Position numbers and translations under genes: made by a program
Source of the DNA: Pseudomonadota bacterium
GTDB lineage: Bacteria; Myxococcota_A; UBA796; SXON01
Reading direction: 5' to 3'
Length of the DNA: 64,000 bases
NCBI GenBank assembly: GCA_030685065.1
Contig: JAUXQH010000170.1
Span: 62,001 to 126,000 of the forward strand
Shown here: one piece after another, positions 17,421-25,059 of the stretch
How positions within the stretch are numbered: position 1 is the stretch's first letter
How the letters are laid out: each line of letters begins with the position of its first letter
Notes under the pieces: model-generated
The model's input: the letters and a program-made list of their open reading frames with translations, nothing else
What the model was told of the DNA's origin: nothing
Database searches by the model: none

Positions 17421-19612
17421 GCGAGAACGAGGATCCGACCACGCGCCCGGAGGCGCTCTCGCCGCCGCTCGAGCTCCCGCATGCCCTGGGCGTGTCCCGC
17501 CTGGTGCTCTCCCGCGGCAACCTCTTCATGGTGACCGGCGGGGCCGGGAACATCGTGCCCGCCGGTGCGCGCGAGCTCGGCATGTTCTGGGAGGACACCC
17601 GCCACCTGTCCTACTACGAGCTCATCCTGCCGGGGCACCCGCCGACGCTGCTCTCGTCGGAGACCGAGTCCTGCCTCGCGTCGCAGATCGATCTCACCAC
17701 GACGGACGAGGAATTCGGGGGCCTCCTTGGCGAGCCCATCAACGTCCTCCACTTGCGCCGCCGCCAGCTGCTCGACGGGGACTTCATCGAGCACATCGCG
17801 CTCACCAACCACATGGGCCGCTTCATCGAGCTCGAGTTCCACGTGGCGTTCGCGGCCGACTTCGCCGACGTGTTCGAGGTTCGCGGCGCGCGGAGGGCCG
17901 GACGCGGGCAGATCCTGGAGCCCCAGGTGCGTTCGGACCGTGTCCAGCTCGGCTATCGCGGGCTCGACGGCGAAACCTACGCCACCTCGCTCCAGTTCCA
18001 CCCTCCGCCCGAGCACGTGGACGCCGGGGCCGCGCGGTTCCGGGTCGTGCTCCCGCCCGGCGCGACCCACATCGTCGAGGTCAGCGTGCGGTGCTGGCGC
18101 GGGACGCCCCCGAGCCCCCGACCGCGCCGCTCGTTCGCCACGCGGCTGTCGGTGGTGCGCGGCGAGGTGGGCCACTTCCTCGGCGATTGCACCCGCGTCC
18201 GATGCGACAACGAGCTGGTGCAGCGCGGGATGGAGCGCTCGTTGGGGGACGTGTCCGCCCTCCGCATCCTGCACGACGCGCGCTGGGTGGTGGGCGCGGG
18301 GATCCCCTGGTTCGCGGCTCCGTTCGGGCGCGACTCGTTGATCACCTCCGCCCAGGTCCTGGCGTTCGCGCCCCACATCGCCGCCGAGACGCTCAGGTTC
18401 CTGGCCGCGCACCAGGGCACGGTGCACAACGCCTACCGCGAGGAGGAGCCCGGCAAGATCATGCACGAGCTGCGCCGCGGCGAGCTGGTCCGCACCGGCG
18501 AGATCCCGCACGCGCCCTACTTCGGCACGGTGGACGCCACGCCGTTGTTCCTCGTCCTCGTGGGCGAGTACCTCCAGTGGAGCGGCGACGTCGGGCTCGT
18601 CGACGAGCTCTGGCCCGCGATCGAGGCGGCGGTCGGCTGGCTGGACCGGAGCACCTCGGACGGGGCCGACTTCCTGCGGTACCAGCGCGTCAGCCCGCGT
18701 GGACTGGACAACCAGGGCTGGAAGGACAGCCGGGACGGGGTGCCGTTTCCGGACGGCGCCAACGCGGCCTCCCCGATCGCGCTGGTCGAGGTGCAGGGCT
18801 ACGCCGTGGACGCCTGGCGCCAGGTCGCGCGGCTCGCCCTCCTCCGCGGCGACACCGAGCGCGCGCGGATGTGGCGCGAGCGGTCGGAGGGCTTCGCCGT
18901 CGCGTTGGAGCGCAGCTTCTGGTGCGAAGAGCTGAACTACTACGCGCTCGCCATCGATGGGAACGGTCACCGGGTCCCGACGGTCACGTCGAACCCCGGG
19001 CACCTGTTGTGGAGCCGCGCCGTCACGGAGGACCGCGCCCGTCGCATCACCAACACGCTGCTCTCGCACGAGATGTACACGGGGTGGGCAATCCGGACGC
19101 TCGCGCGCGGACAGCGCGTCTACAACCCGCTGAGCTACCACAACGGCAGCGTCTGGCCGCACGACAACGCGATCGCCGCGATGGGCATGTCCCGCTACGG
19201 ACTCGGGCGCTCCGCGCAGAAGGTGTTCGCCGGGCTGTTGGCCGCGACCGACCACTTTCACCACCAGCGCCTGCCCGAGCTGTTCTGCGGCATGGACCGG
19301 GGGGAGCGCGAGTTCCTCGTCCACTATCCCGTGTCGTGCAGCCCCCAGGCCTGGGCCTCGGGCGCGCTGCTCATGGCGATGCAAGCGGTGCTGGGCCTGC
19401 AGCCCGACGCGCTCGCGGGCAGGCTCGCCATCCGCAATCCGCGGCTCCCCCCGTCCGTCTCTCGGCTCGATCTGCTCGACATGCGGGTCGGCGCGGCGCG
19501 GGTCGATCTCCGCTTCATCCGCTCCGACAACCACACGCACGCGGAGGTGCTCGACATCCGCGATGGCGCGGTGAAGGTCGAGATCGAGGTCAGCCCGGGG
19601 ATGCGGGAGTAG
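17417..19612 (+). CDS. glycogen debranching enzyme-like amylo-alpha-1,6-glucosidase
   Basis: 731 residues. The N-terminal beta domain (about 30-230) matches the GDE_N_bis type (LVLSRGNLFMVTGGAGN, WEDTRHLSYYEL). The C-terminal (alpha/alpha)6 domain has WFAAPFGRDSLITSAQVL, RYQRVSPRGLDNQGWKDS, the VTSNPGHLLW and SYHNGSVWPHDNAIAA segments expected of amylo-1,6-glucosidase-like enzymes. The ATG at 17417 overlaps the stop of the glycosyltransferase. The enzyme is cytoplasmic (no signal). The last 23 bases overlap the 3' end of the convergent gene. Confidence 0.85.
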   Translation: MSENEDPTTRPEALSPPLELPHALGVSRLVLSRGNLFMVTGGAGNIVPAGARELGMFWEDTRHLSYYELILPGHPPTLLSSETESCLASQIDLTTTDEEFGGLLGEPINVLHLRRRQLLDGDFIEHIALTNHMGRFIELEFHVAFAADFADVFEVRGARRAGRGQILEPQVRSDRVQLGYRGLDGETYATSLQFHPPPEHVDAGAARFRVVLPPGATHIVEVSVRCWRGTPPSPRPRRSFATRLSVVRGEVGHFLGDCTRVRCDNELVQRGMERSLGDVSALRILHDARWVVGAGIPWFAAPFGRDSLITSAQVLAFAPHIAAETLRFLAAHQGTVHNAYREEEPGKIMHELRRGELVRTGEIPHAPYFGTVDATPLFLVLVGEYLQWSGDVGLVDELWPAIEAAVGWLDRSTSDGADFLRYQRVSPRGLDNQGWKDSRDGVPFPDGANAASPIALVEVQGYAVDAWRQVARLALLRGDTERARMWRERSEGFAVALERSFWCEELNYYALAIDGNGHRVPTVTSNPGHLLWSRAVTEDRARRITNTLLSHEMYTGWAIRTLARGQRVYNPLSYHNGSVWPHDNAIAAMGMSRYGLGRSAQKVFAGLLAATDHFHHQRLPELFCGMDRGEREFLVHYPVSCSPQAWASGALLMAMQAVLGLQPDALAGRLAIRNPRLPPSVSRLDLLDMRVGAARVDLRFIRSDNHTHAEVLDIRDGAVKVEIEVSPGMRE

Positions 19613-20279
19613 CCAGCGTGGCGTCGCAGCCCGCGTCTCCGTCCACCCGCCACATCGCGAAGGTCGACCGCGCCGGGTCCGGCCGGGTCACCGGGGAGAA
19701 GTCGAACACCTTGCGGCTCGCGCCGAGCGTCACCTGCGTCATCTCGAGCATGACCACCCGTCCCTCGATGCGGTTCGCGTTCACGACGCGCCCCTCCAGC
19801 CGGCTGTGGCCGCGGTGGGCGAGGTAGATCTCGCCGGTGCCGAACGCCGGCACCCTCACGAGCACGGTGGCGCCGGGCCGACCGTCGCCGTCGGAGTCGA
19901 TCACCTGCGGATCGGCGCCGCGCGTGGGCATCGGCCCGCGGGTATCGTCGTACCCGACGGTCTGTACGCCAGAGTCCGCCGCATAGACCCAGCCGTTGCG
20001 CCCGGGGGTCACGGTGACCGTGTAGGTGCGCGGCGGCATGGCCTTGACCCAGCCGCGCGGGAGGATCACCTTCGCGAGCTTCGAGCCCCCGTCGATGGAG
20101 GACGTGCAGAGCTCCTGGCGCTGGGTCCAGACATCTCCGTTCGGGGTCACGTGCACGAGGAGCCGGCTGCGCGACGCGCTCCGCACCTCCCCGAGGATCG
20201 GCGCGCGCGAGGTGGAGCTGACCACGACCTCCAAGGCCCAGGTGCCCGCCAGATCGAAGGAGGGCAGAACGATCGGCAT
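19590..20279 (-). CDS. hypothetical beta-rich protein
   Basis: 229 residues, no signal peptide, no recognised family. Predicted strands dominate; notable segments are DLAGTWALEVVVSS, an Asp-rich DSDGDGRPG loop resembling a calcium-binding repeat, and IYLAHRGHSRLEGRVVN. The ATG at 20279 has GGGAGG nine bases upstream. The ATG also overlaps the TGA of an upstream reading frame (TGATG), as if it were once the second gene of an operon whose first gene has decayed. Confidence 0.55.
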   Translation of the reverse strand: MPIVLPSFDLAGTWALEVVVSSTSRAPILGEVRSASRSRLLVHVTPNGDVWTQRQELCTSSIDGGSKLAKVILPRGWVKAMPPRTYTVTVTPGRNGWVYAADSGVQTVGYDDTRGPMPTRGADPQVIDSDGDGRPGATVLVRVPAFGTGEIYLAHRGHSRLEGRVVNANRIEGRVVMLEMTQVTLGASRKVFDFSPVTRPDPARSTFAMWRVDGDAGCDATLATPASPG

Positions 20280-20578
20280 CAGCGGGCCTCCCGGGAAAAC
20301 AACGTGAGCGCGCGCGCCCCGATTCCACGATCGGCGCGCGGAGTGGCGGGCGCAACGAGGGGCAGGAAGGCGGGATCCCCCGCGGTGAGGACGTGGTCGA
20401 CGCGGGCGAGGCCGTCGACGAGCGCGGCCTCGAGATCGGAGGGGGCGACCGGCGCCCCGAAGTGGAGGATCGCGGCGGGGCGGGCCTCCTCGCACCTCGG
20501 TCGCCGAGCTCGAAGGCATCTTGGCCCGCGCGTTGCCCCCCCCAGGACGGCCGCCCCGGGGTGCGCGTGCGTCAGCTT
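20279..20578 (-). other. decayed coding remnant upstream of 19590-20279
   Basis: Reading leftward on the minus strand, one frame gives AAVLGGQRAGQDAFELGDR (about 20550-20490) and, after a frame change, ILHFGAPVAPSDLEAALVDG and onward to a TGA at 20279-20281 overlapping the next ATG. The composition is protein-like in two frames but no single open frame covers it. It could be a frameshifted gene; the family is not recognised. Confidence 0.35.
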
Positions 20579-20650
20579 GATGCATCGGATGTGTCGGATG
20601 CATCGGATGTGTCGGATGTGTCAGGCCGCCCGGATGTATCAGATGTATCA
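20579..20650. repeat. 9-bp minisatellite
   Basis: Eight consecutive 9-base units of the form GATGYRTCR, with unit 6 diverged (20624-20632). The last unit (20642-20650) supplies the stop codon that closes the phytoene-synthase-like frame on the minus strand. In the plus frame it would read as Ser-Asp-Val/Ala repeats but no gene is supported there. Confidence 0.85.
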
Positions 20651-20872
20651 GCGCGTGTGCGCCCCAGGCAGCCCCTCGAGCCCTCGGTGCAGCTCGGGGT
20701 CGTGCGGCCGCGCTCGGGTGATCCCGGCGATGCGCGGATGAAGCGCCGCGCCCAGCCCCGCGCCGGCCCACCCGAGCTTTCCCACCACGGCACGATGGTG
20801 CGCCCCGCCCCGGCGTCCGCGCCGCTCCGCAGCAGCCGTCGGCCGATGGCGCGATACACGCGGCTGGCGAGC
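20648..20872 (-). pseudogene. phytoene/squalene synthase remnant (C-terminal part), frameshifted
   Basis: The minus strand from 20872 encodes LASRVYRAIGRRLLRSGAD and GRTIVPWW, the final helices of squalene/phytoene synthases (a YxAIG helix, then G-R-x-V-x-P). One base appears lost after PWW: the following KLGWAGAGLGAALHPR continues in the next frame to a TGA at 20648-20650. Everything N-terminal, including both DXXXD motifs, is missing; the sequence above 20872 belongs to another carotenoid remnant on the opposite strand. This would have been the committed step of carotenoid synthesis. Assignment is by recognition of the C-terminal pattern only. Confidence 0.6.
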
Positions 20873-21074
20873 GGACCGCTTCCCTGGCAGCCGCGGCGCG
20901 CTCTACGGGGCCGCCAGCAACACGCCGCTCTCGGCGTTCCGGCGGCCGGCGAACCGGGTTCCGAGGGTGCCGGGGCTGTTCCTCGCGTCGGGCAGCGCGC
21001 ATCCGGGGGGTGGCATCCCGTTGTGTCTGCAGTCGGGGCGGCAGGCGGCGCGCGAGGTGGGGGAGGCGCCATGA
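20871..21074 (+). pseudogene. CrtD/CrtI-type carotenoid desaturase remnant (C-terminal end)
   Basis: The frame from 20871 reads ADRFPGSRGALYGAASN, then SAFRRPANRVPRVPGLFLAS and SGSAHPGGGIPL, ending in TGA at 21072-21074. This is the highly conserved C-terminal FAD-binding end of CrtI/CrtD-type phytoene and hydroxyneurosporene desaturases. The N-terminal dinucleotide-binding fold and the middle are absent; the fragment begins exactly where the opposite-strand synthase remnant ends. It cannot encode a working desaturase. Confidence 0.75.
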
Positions 21075-21099
21075 GGGGCCGGCGCGCTACCTGAGCGGG

Positions 21100-21399
21100 G
21101 TGATCCCCTCCGTCTCGCCCCCGCCCGCCGCCCCCGGCCACTGGTTCGTGTACGTCCTCTGGTCGGACACGCTCGCGCGCACGTATGTCGGCCTCGCGGT
21201 CGACGTGTCGCGCCGCGTGCGCCAACACGGCGGCGAGCTTGCGGGAGGGGCGCGGACGACCCGCGCGGGGCGGCCGTGGTGCCTGGCCGGGTGGTACGGC
21301 CCTTTCCCGGATCGCGGCGGAGCAACCCGCGCGGAGCGGGCGGTCAAGGCGCTGAAGGGGCCGGCGCGGCTGCGGTGGGTGGCGGACGTTGGGGGGTGA
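21100..21399 (+). CDS. GIY-YIG domain protein
   Basis: About 99 residues. It carries the compact GIY-YIG nuclease fold of the UPF0213/SLX1-like type: WFVYVLWSD (GIY strand equivalent YVL), TYVGLAVDVSRRVRQH (YVG, then the catalytic-type Arg and His) and the ERAVKALKG tail with the conserved Glu and Lys. GTG 21100 is the likely start with GAGCGGG immediately upstream. It begins 26 bases after the desaturase remnant and ends 7 bases before the convergent transposase-like gene. The role is unknown; stand-alone members are thought to act on DNA. Confidence 0.7.
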   Translation: MIPSVSPPPAAPGHWFVYVLWSDTLARTYVGLAVDVSRRVRQHGGELAGGARTTRAGRPWCLAGWYGPFPDRGGATRAERAVKALKGPARLRWVADVGG

Positions 21400-21405
21400 C
21401 GCTGG

Positions 21406-22257
21406 TCACGCCCTCGGTTCGCACGGTGCCGCGAGCCCGGCGGCCGCGCCGACGGCGGCCTCCAACGCGAGCTCCAGTCGGATTGCGCGCAGGACCGGCT
21501 CGGCCACCTCGCGCACCGCGAGCCGTCGCGCGGTGCCGACGCCGATCCCGAGCGCGTGCGCCATCTCGGCCAGGTGAATGCCCGACGTCAGCGCGAGCTG
21601 CACCGCCGCGCGGCGGACCTCCACCACCTCGGCGGCGTTCCCGATGAGCTCCGGGGCCACCGCGAGGGCCGCGCTCGCCGCGGCCACGACGCGCGCGGCC
21701 CCCGCGGCCCGGACAACGTCGAGCGTGACCGGGCACAGCTCGACCTCCGGAAGCGCGACATGCCGGCAGGCCTCGCGAAGCCGGAAGCGAGGCAGCGCTT
21801 GGCCGATCCGGAGCGTGAGCCCGGGAACGAGCCGGGCGCCCAGGAGGTCGCGGTAGCAGGACCCCGTCGCCAGGGCGCCATGTTCGGCCAGCCCGTGATG
21901 CGCCTGTTGGGTGAGCACGTACCCGACGAGCGACTCCAGGTGCCCGCGGTCGCGCACCGGCCGCACGAAGGCTGGCTCCAGCGCTGCCGACGCCACCGGG
22001 CGCAGCGCCAGCACGATCGCGCGGGCCAGCCGCCCCACGCGCTCCTCCTCACAGAGCACGACGACGTGCACGTGATCGTCCACGATCGCGAAGAGCACGA
22101 TCCACGCCCCGGCGACGCGGCCGAGCGCGCGCACGGCGGCGCGCCGCGCGCGCTCGGTGGGGAACAGTGCGTGTCGGCCGACGGCGGCAAACGTGAGATG
22201 GAACGAGCGCATGGTGGCGGCGAGCTTGCGCACGGCGCTCGTGCTCGACAAGCGCAT
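21406..22257 (-). mobile_element. REP-associated tyrosine transposase (RAYT, Y1 type)
   Basis: 283 residues. The N-terminal Y1 transposase domain has the HUH motif in FAIVDDHVHVVVL (His62 and His64) and a downstream helix with a candidate nucleophile Tyr (VGYVLTQQAHHGL). The C-terminal region contains a helix-turn-helix-like SGIHLAEMAHALGIGVG. RAYTs are single-copy transposases linked to short palindromic repeats rather than mobile insertion sequences. Consistent with that, 51-bp repeats with palindromic segments lie just upstream (22301-22428). An internal ATG at 22212 is an alternative start. Confidence 0.72.
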
Positions 22258-22678
22258 CCCGACGTGATCGGGCGGACTCCGGTGTCGCGCGGGTCGAGGT
22301 GCGGGCCGAACTCAAGGGATGAGCGCGCATCCTCCGAGCTCAGCCCGTTGGGCGGGCCGAACTCACGGGATGGGCGCGCATCCTCCGAGCTCAGCCCGCT
22401 GGGCGGGCCGAACTCACGGGATGAGCGGACCTCCCGCGTGTCGGGTGTCCTGCACCTGGGTGCCACAACCCGACATCTCCCCCGCGTGAGCGGGCCTGGA
22501 GGGGGGCGCGGGCGGCCCCCAGGCGCCCGGGCCGGAGGCCACAGGAGCGCCGCCCGCCCGCGCCCGTCGGCCCCGGGGGGCCGACGGAGGGCGACGCCCG
22601 ACCCCGGAAGGAACGCGACCCCGCGTCCTCGCGGGGGCACGCCCACGAGCGCACGAGCCATTGCCCCCGCTTGGTGGC
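22258..22678. other. repeat-rich non-coding region
   Basis: About 420 bases between the divergent transposase and lipoprotein genes. It holds the 51-bp tandem repeats and, at 22565-22586, a perfect inverted repeat with 10-base arms (CGTCGGCCCC / GGGGCCGACG) around two bases. Further GC-rich palindromic patches lie at 22500-22545. No gene is supported. Confidence 0.65.
22301..22428. repeat. 51-bp tandem repeat beside RAYT gene
   Basis: Copies at 22301-22351 and 22352-22402, with a partial third at 22403-22428. Each contains GAGCTCAGCCCG and GGGCCGAACTC, which form an imperfect stem across the unit junction, as expected for REP-like elements. The two full copies differ at a handful of positions. 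It is contiguous, without spacers. Confidence 0.85.
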
Positions 22679-24598
22679 ATGCTGTCGCGAATCACCGGGT
22701 TCCGCGTGCTCCATCTCCTCCTCCTCACCGCGTGCATCGACTACGAGTTCGGGAAGGACCCCGCGCAGCCCGCCCTCGACACCGCGGACACGAGCGACTC
22801 GCCCCCCGACGACGAGACGGACATCGGGCCCAGCGACGAGAGCTGCAACGGGGTCGACGACGACGGGGACGGCCTGGTGGACGAGGAGTACGGCGACGTC
22901 GACGGAGACGGCGCGGCCGACTGCGTGGACGACGCGTGCGTGTCGGAGGTCCCGAGCCCCCGCTCCGAGGTGAGCGACGCCTGCGGGGGTTCGGTCGACG
23001 CGGGCGTACCCCCGGCCAACCCGTGGAACGTGGAGATCCTCTGGCAATACCTCGGCAGCGGGGTGGCCTCGACGCCCGCCATCGGGGACCTCGACGGGGA
23101 CCGGATCCCGGAGGTCGTCTTCAACAACGACGCGGCCGGCGGCAGCACGGTCGTGCTCGACGGTGTCACGGGACGGCGGAAGTGGTCGGTGACCGGGATG
23201 GACCCCTACAGCGGCCCCGCCCTCGGAGACATCGACGGCGACGGCTTCGGCGACGTCGTCACCTCCTCGGGGAGCTGCTTCGGCGAGCACGTCGTGTCTG
23301 CCTACGACCGCGATGGCGTGCTGATGTGGCGCACCCCCATCGGCAACGCCTGCGAGACGTACGCCAACCTCACCGATCTCGACGGCGACGGCGATGTCGA
23401 GGTGATCGTGAACGAGTACGTGCTCGACGGCGCCACCGGCGCGGTGTTGTTCACGCTCGACATCACGGGAACCAACTGGGGCGCCCCCGCGGTGGCCGAC
23501 ATGGACAACGACGGGACCCAGGAGATCCTGCTGGAGACCGACGTGTTCGACGCCGCGGGCAACCTCCTGTGGTCGTGCGGCACCGGCGGAAACGGCACGT
23601 TCCCCCAGCCCGTCAACGTCGACGCGGACGACGAGGGGGAGCTGCTCGTGGCCGGCGCCAACCGGATGACGCTCTGCGACGACGACGGCACCGTGCTCTG
23701 GAGCCGCAACTACTCCTCGTACGGCACGGCCGTGTGTGTCGCCGACTTCGACAACGACGGCGTGCAGGAGTTCGGCTTCGCCCAGAGCGGCAACTTCTAC
23801 CTCATCGAGAGCGACGGCTCGAACCGCTGGGTGACACCGGTGAACGACAGCTCCGGACTCGCGGGCTGCACCTCCTGGGACGTCGACTACGACGGCGTTC
23901 CCGAGGTGGTGTTCGCCGACGAGCGGGACATCATGGTGCTCGACGGGGCGACGGGCGCGGTGGTGGTGCGGGACCCGAACCACGGGTCGCCGACCGCCGC
24001 GGAGACCCCCGCCGTGGCCGACGTGGACGGCGACGGTCACGGGGACCTCGTCTACGGGTCGATGAGCAGCGACTACACCGGCATCACGGTCATCACCGGC
24101 GCGGAAGGTGACTGGCCGTACGCGCGCCCCGTCTACAACCAATACACGTACTACGGCGAGAACGTGGGGGACGACCTGTCGATCCCCGCCTACGCCGAGG
24201 CCCCGTGGCGGGTGGACGCCAACCTCTTCCGCGGCCAGCCCTCCGCCGTGTTCCTCCAGGCCCAGCCCAACCTCAGGGTGGACATCGCCGACGTGTGTTT
24301 CGCGAGCTGCGACGCGGACGGGCGCGTGGAAGTGCAGGTGCAGGTATGGAACGACGGCGTGGCCGACGTGGCCGACGCGATGGTGGCGCTCTACGGGCTG
24401 CCGGGGGGCGCGGAGACCCTCCTCGAGGCACGCGCCACGGGCCCCATCGCCAGCGGCGCGAGCGTGGAGCTGTTGTTCGTGACGACGGCCGACGAGGTGG
24501 GGGACGGGCTCCACGTTGTGGTCGACCGCGACGGCGCGTTGGACGAGTGCGACGAGGGCGACAACGAGGACACCTGGGCGGATGCGCCCTGCCCTTGA
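22679..24598 (+). CDS. FG-GAP/VCBS lipoprotein with MopE-type segment
   Basis: 639 residues. A lipoprotein signal (VLHLLLLTAC) is followed by a Thr/Asp/Pro linker and a MopE-like acidic motif (SCNGVDDDGDGLVDEEYGD). Then a seven-bladed integrin-like propeller with repeated GDLDGDRIPEVV, GDIDGDGFGDVV and DLDGDGDVEVIV calcium loops spans about residues 105-470. The C-terminus carries a CARDB-like beta-sandwich (PNLRVDIADVCFASCDADG onward). It is a surface-exposed, calcium-stabilised protein, probably for adhesion or binding. The ATG at 22679 is chosen because it starts the signal; the frame begins 18 bases earlier. Confidence 0.82.
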   Translation: MLSRITGFRVLHLLLLTACIDYEFGKDPAQPALDTADTSDSPPDDETDIGPSDESCNGVDDDGDGLVDEEYGDVDGDGAADCVDDACVSEVPSPRSEVSDACGGSVDAGVPPANPWNVEILWQYLGSGVASTPAIGDLDGDRIPEVVFNNDAAGGSTVVLDGVTGRRKWSVTGMDPYSGPALGDIDGDGFGDVVTSSGSCFGEHVVSAYDRDGVLMWRTPIGNACETYANLTDLDGDGDVEVIVNEYVLDGATGAVLFTLDITGTNWGAPAVADMDNDGTQEILLETDVFDAAGNLLWSCGTGGNGTFPQPVNVDADDEGELLVAGANRMTLCDDDGTVLWSRNYSSYGTAVCVADFDNDGVQEFGFAQSGNFYLIESDGSNRWVTPVNDSSGLAGCTSWDVDYDGVPEVVFADERDIMVLDGATGAVVVRDPNHGSPTAAETPAVADVDGDGHGDLVYGSMSSDYTGITVITGAEGDWPYARPVYNQYTYYGENVGDDLSIPAYAEAPWRVDANLFRGQPSAVFLQAQPNLRVDIADVCFASCDADGRVEVQVQVWNDGVADVADAMVALYGLPGGAETLLEARATGPIASGASVELLFVTTADEVGDGLHVVVDRDGALDECDEGDNEDTWADAPCP

Positions 24599-24613
24599 AC
24601 GCGGCCCGCGGGC

Positions 24614-25009
24614 CTACCGCGCCTCGAACGTCGACCGCGCGAGCGCCCACCCCTCCGCCCAGAACCCGGCGCGAGCCAGGCGCCACTTCAGCCCGACCGG
24701 GGCCGCGCCGAACAGCCTGAGCATCACGATGCGCAGCTCGGGGACGGTGAGGCGATCGGAGAGGTAGCCCGACCACTGGTCCGTGGGGAGGGCGAAGGAG
24801 CGGTCGAAGAACGCGCGCGTGGAGGGAGGCGCTCGCGGGGCCAGGACGCCTCCCAGCCGGCCGCGACCGCGCGGGCTGGAGTGCCGCCCGGCGCGGTGGA
24901 CGCGGGGGAGCAGGTAGCCGCTGGCGGGGTGGATCATGCCGGCCGCCGCGCCGAAGCCCAGCACGCGCGGAGCGCCCGTGCATCGCCCCTCCGCGTCCGG
25001 CGTTGACAA
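24614..25009 (-). pseudogene. lycopene beta-cyclase remnant (C-terminal part)
   Basis: The minus-strand frame carries VLGFGAAAGMIHPASGYLL, AFFDRSFALPTDQWSGYLSD, RLTVPELRIVMLRLF and GLKWRLARAGFW: the conserved C-terminal end of CrtL/CrtY-type lycopene cyclases. Only about 130 residues remain of the usual ~400. The FAD-binding N-terminus is gone, and the stretch between ASGY and AFFD is much shorter than normal and Arg/Gly rich, pointing to internal deletion. The frame opens with TTG at 25009, inside the promoter region of the divergent helicase. A short expressed protein cannot be excluded but would not be a cyclase. Confidence 0.72.
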
Positions 25010-25059
25010 CCTCCCCGCACCCGGTGAAAGGCGCCACCTTCGCGTAAGGACGTGCGCCC

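Noticed and set aside
21100..21399. Homing endonuclease reading of the GIY-YIG protein
   Set aside because: It is a compact stand-alone UPF0213-like domain with no intron or intein context.
22301..22428. Possible CRISPR array
   Set aside because: The 51-bp units are contiguous with no spacers, and no cas genes are present.
25003..25031. TTGACA promoter for the helicase
   Set aside because: The -35 match is perfect but nothing like a -10 lies at the correct spacing (GAAAGG), so it was not annotated.
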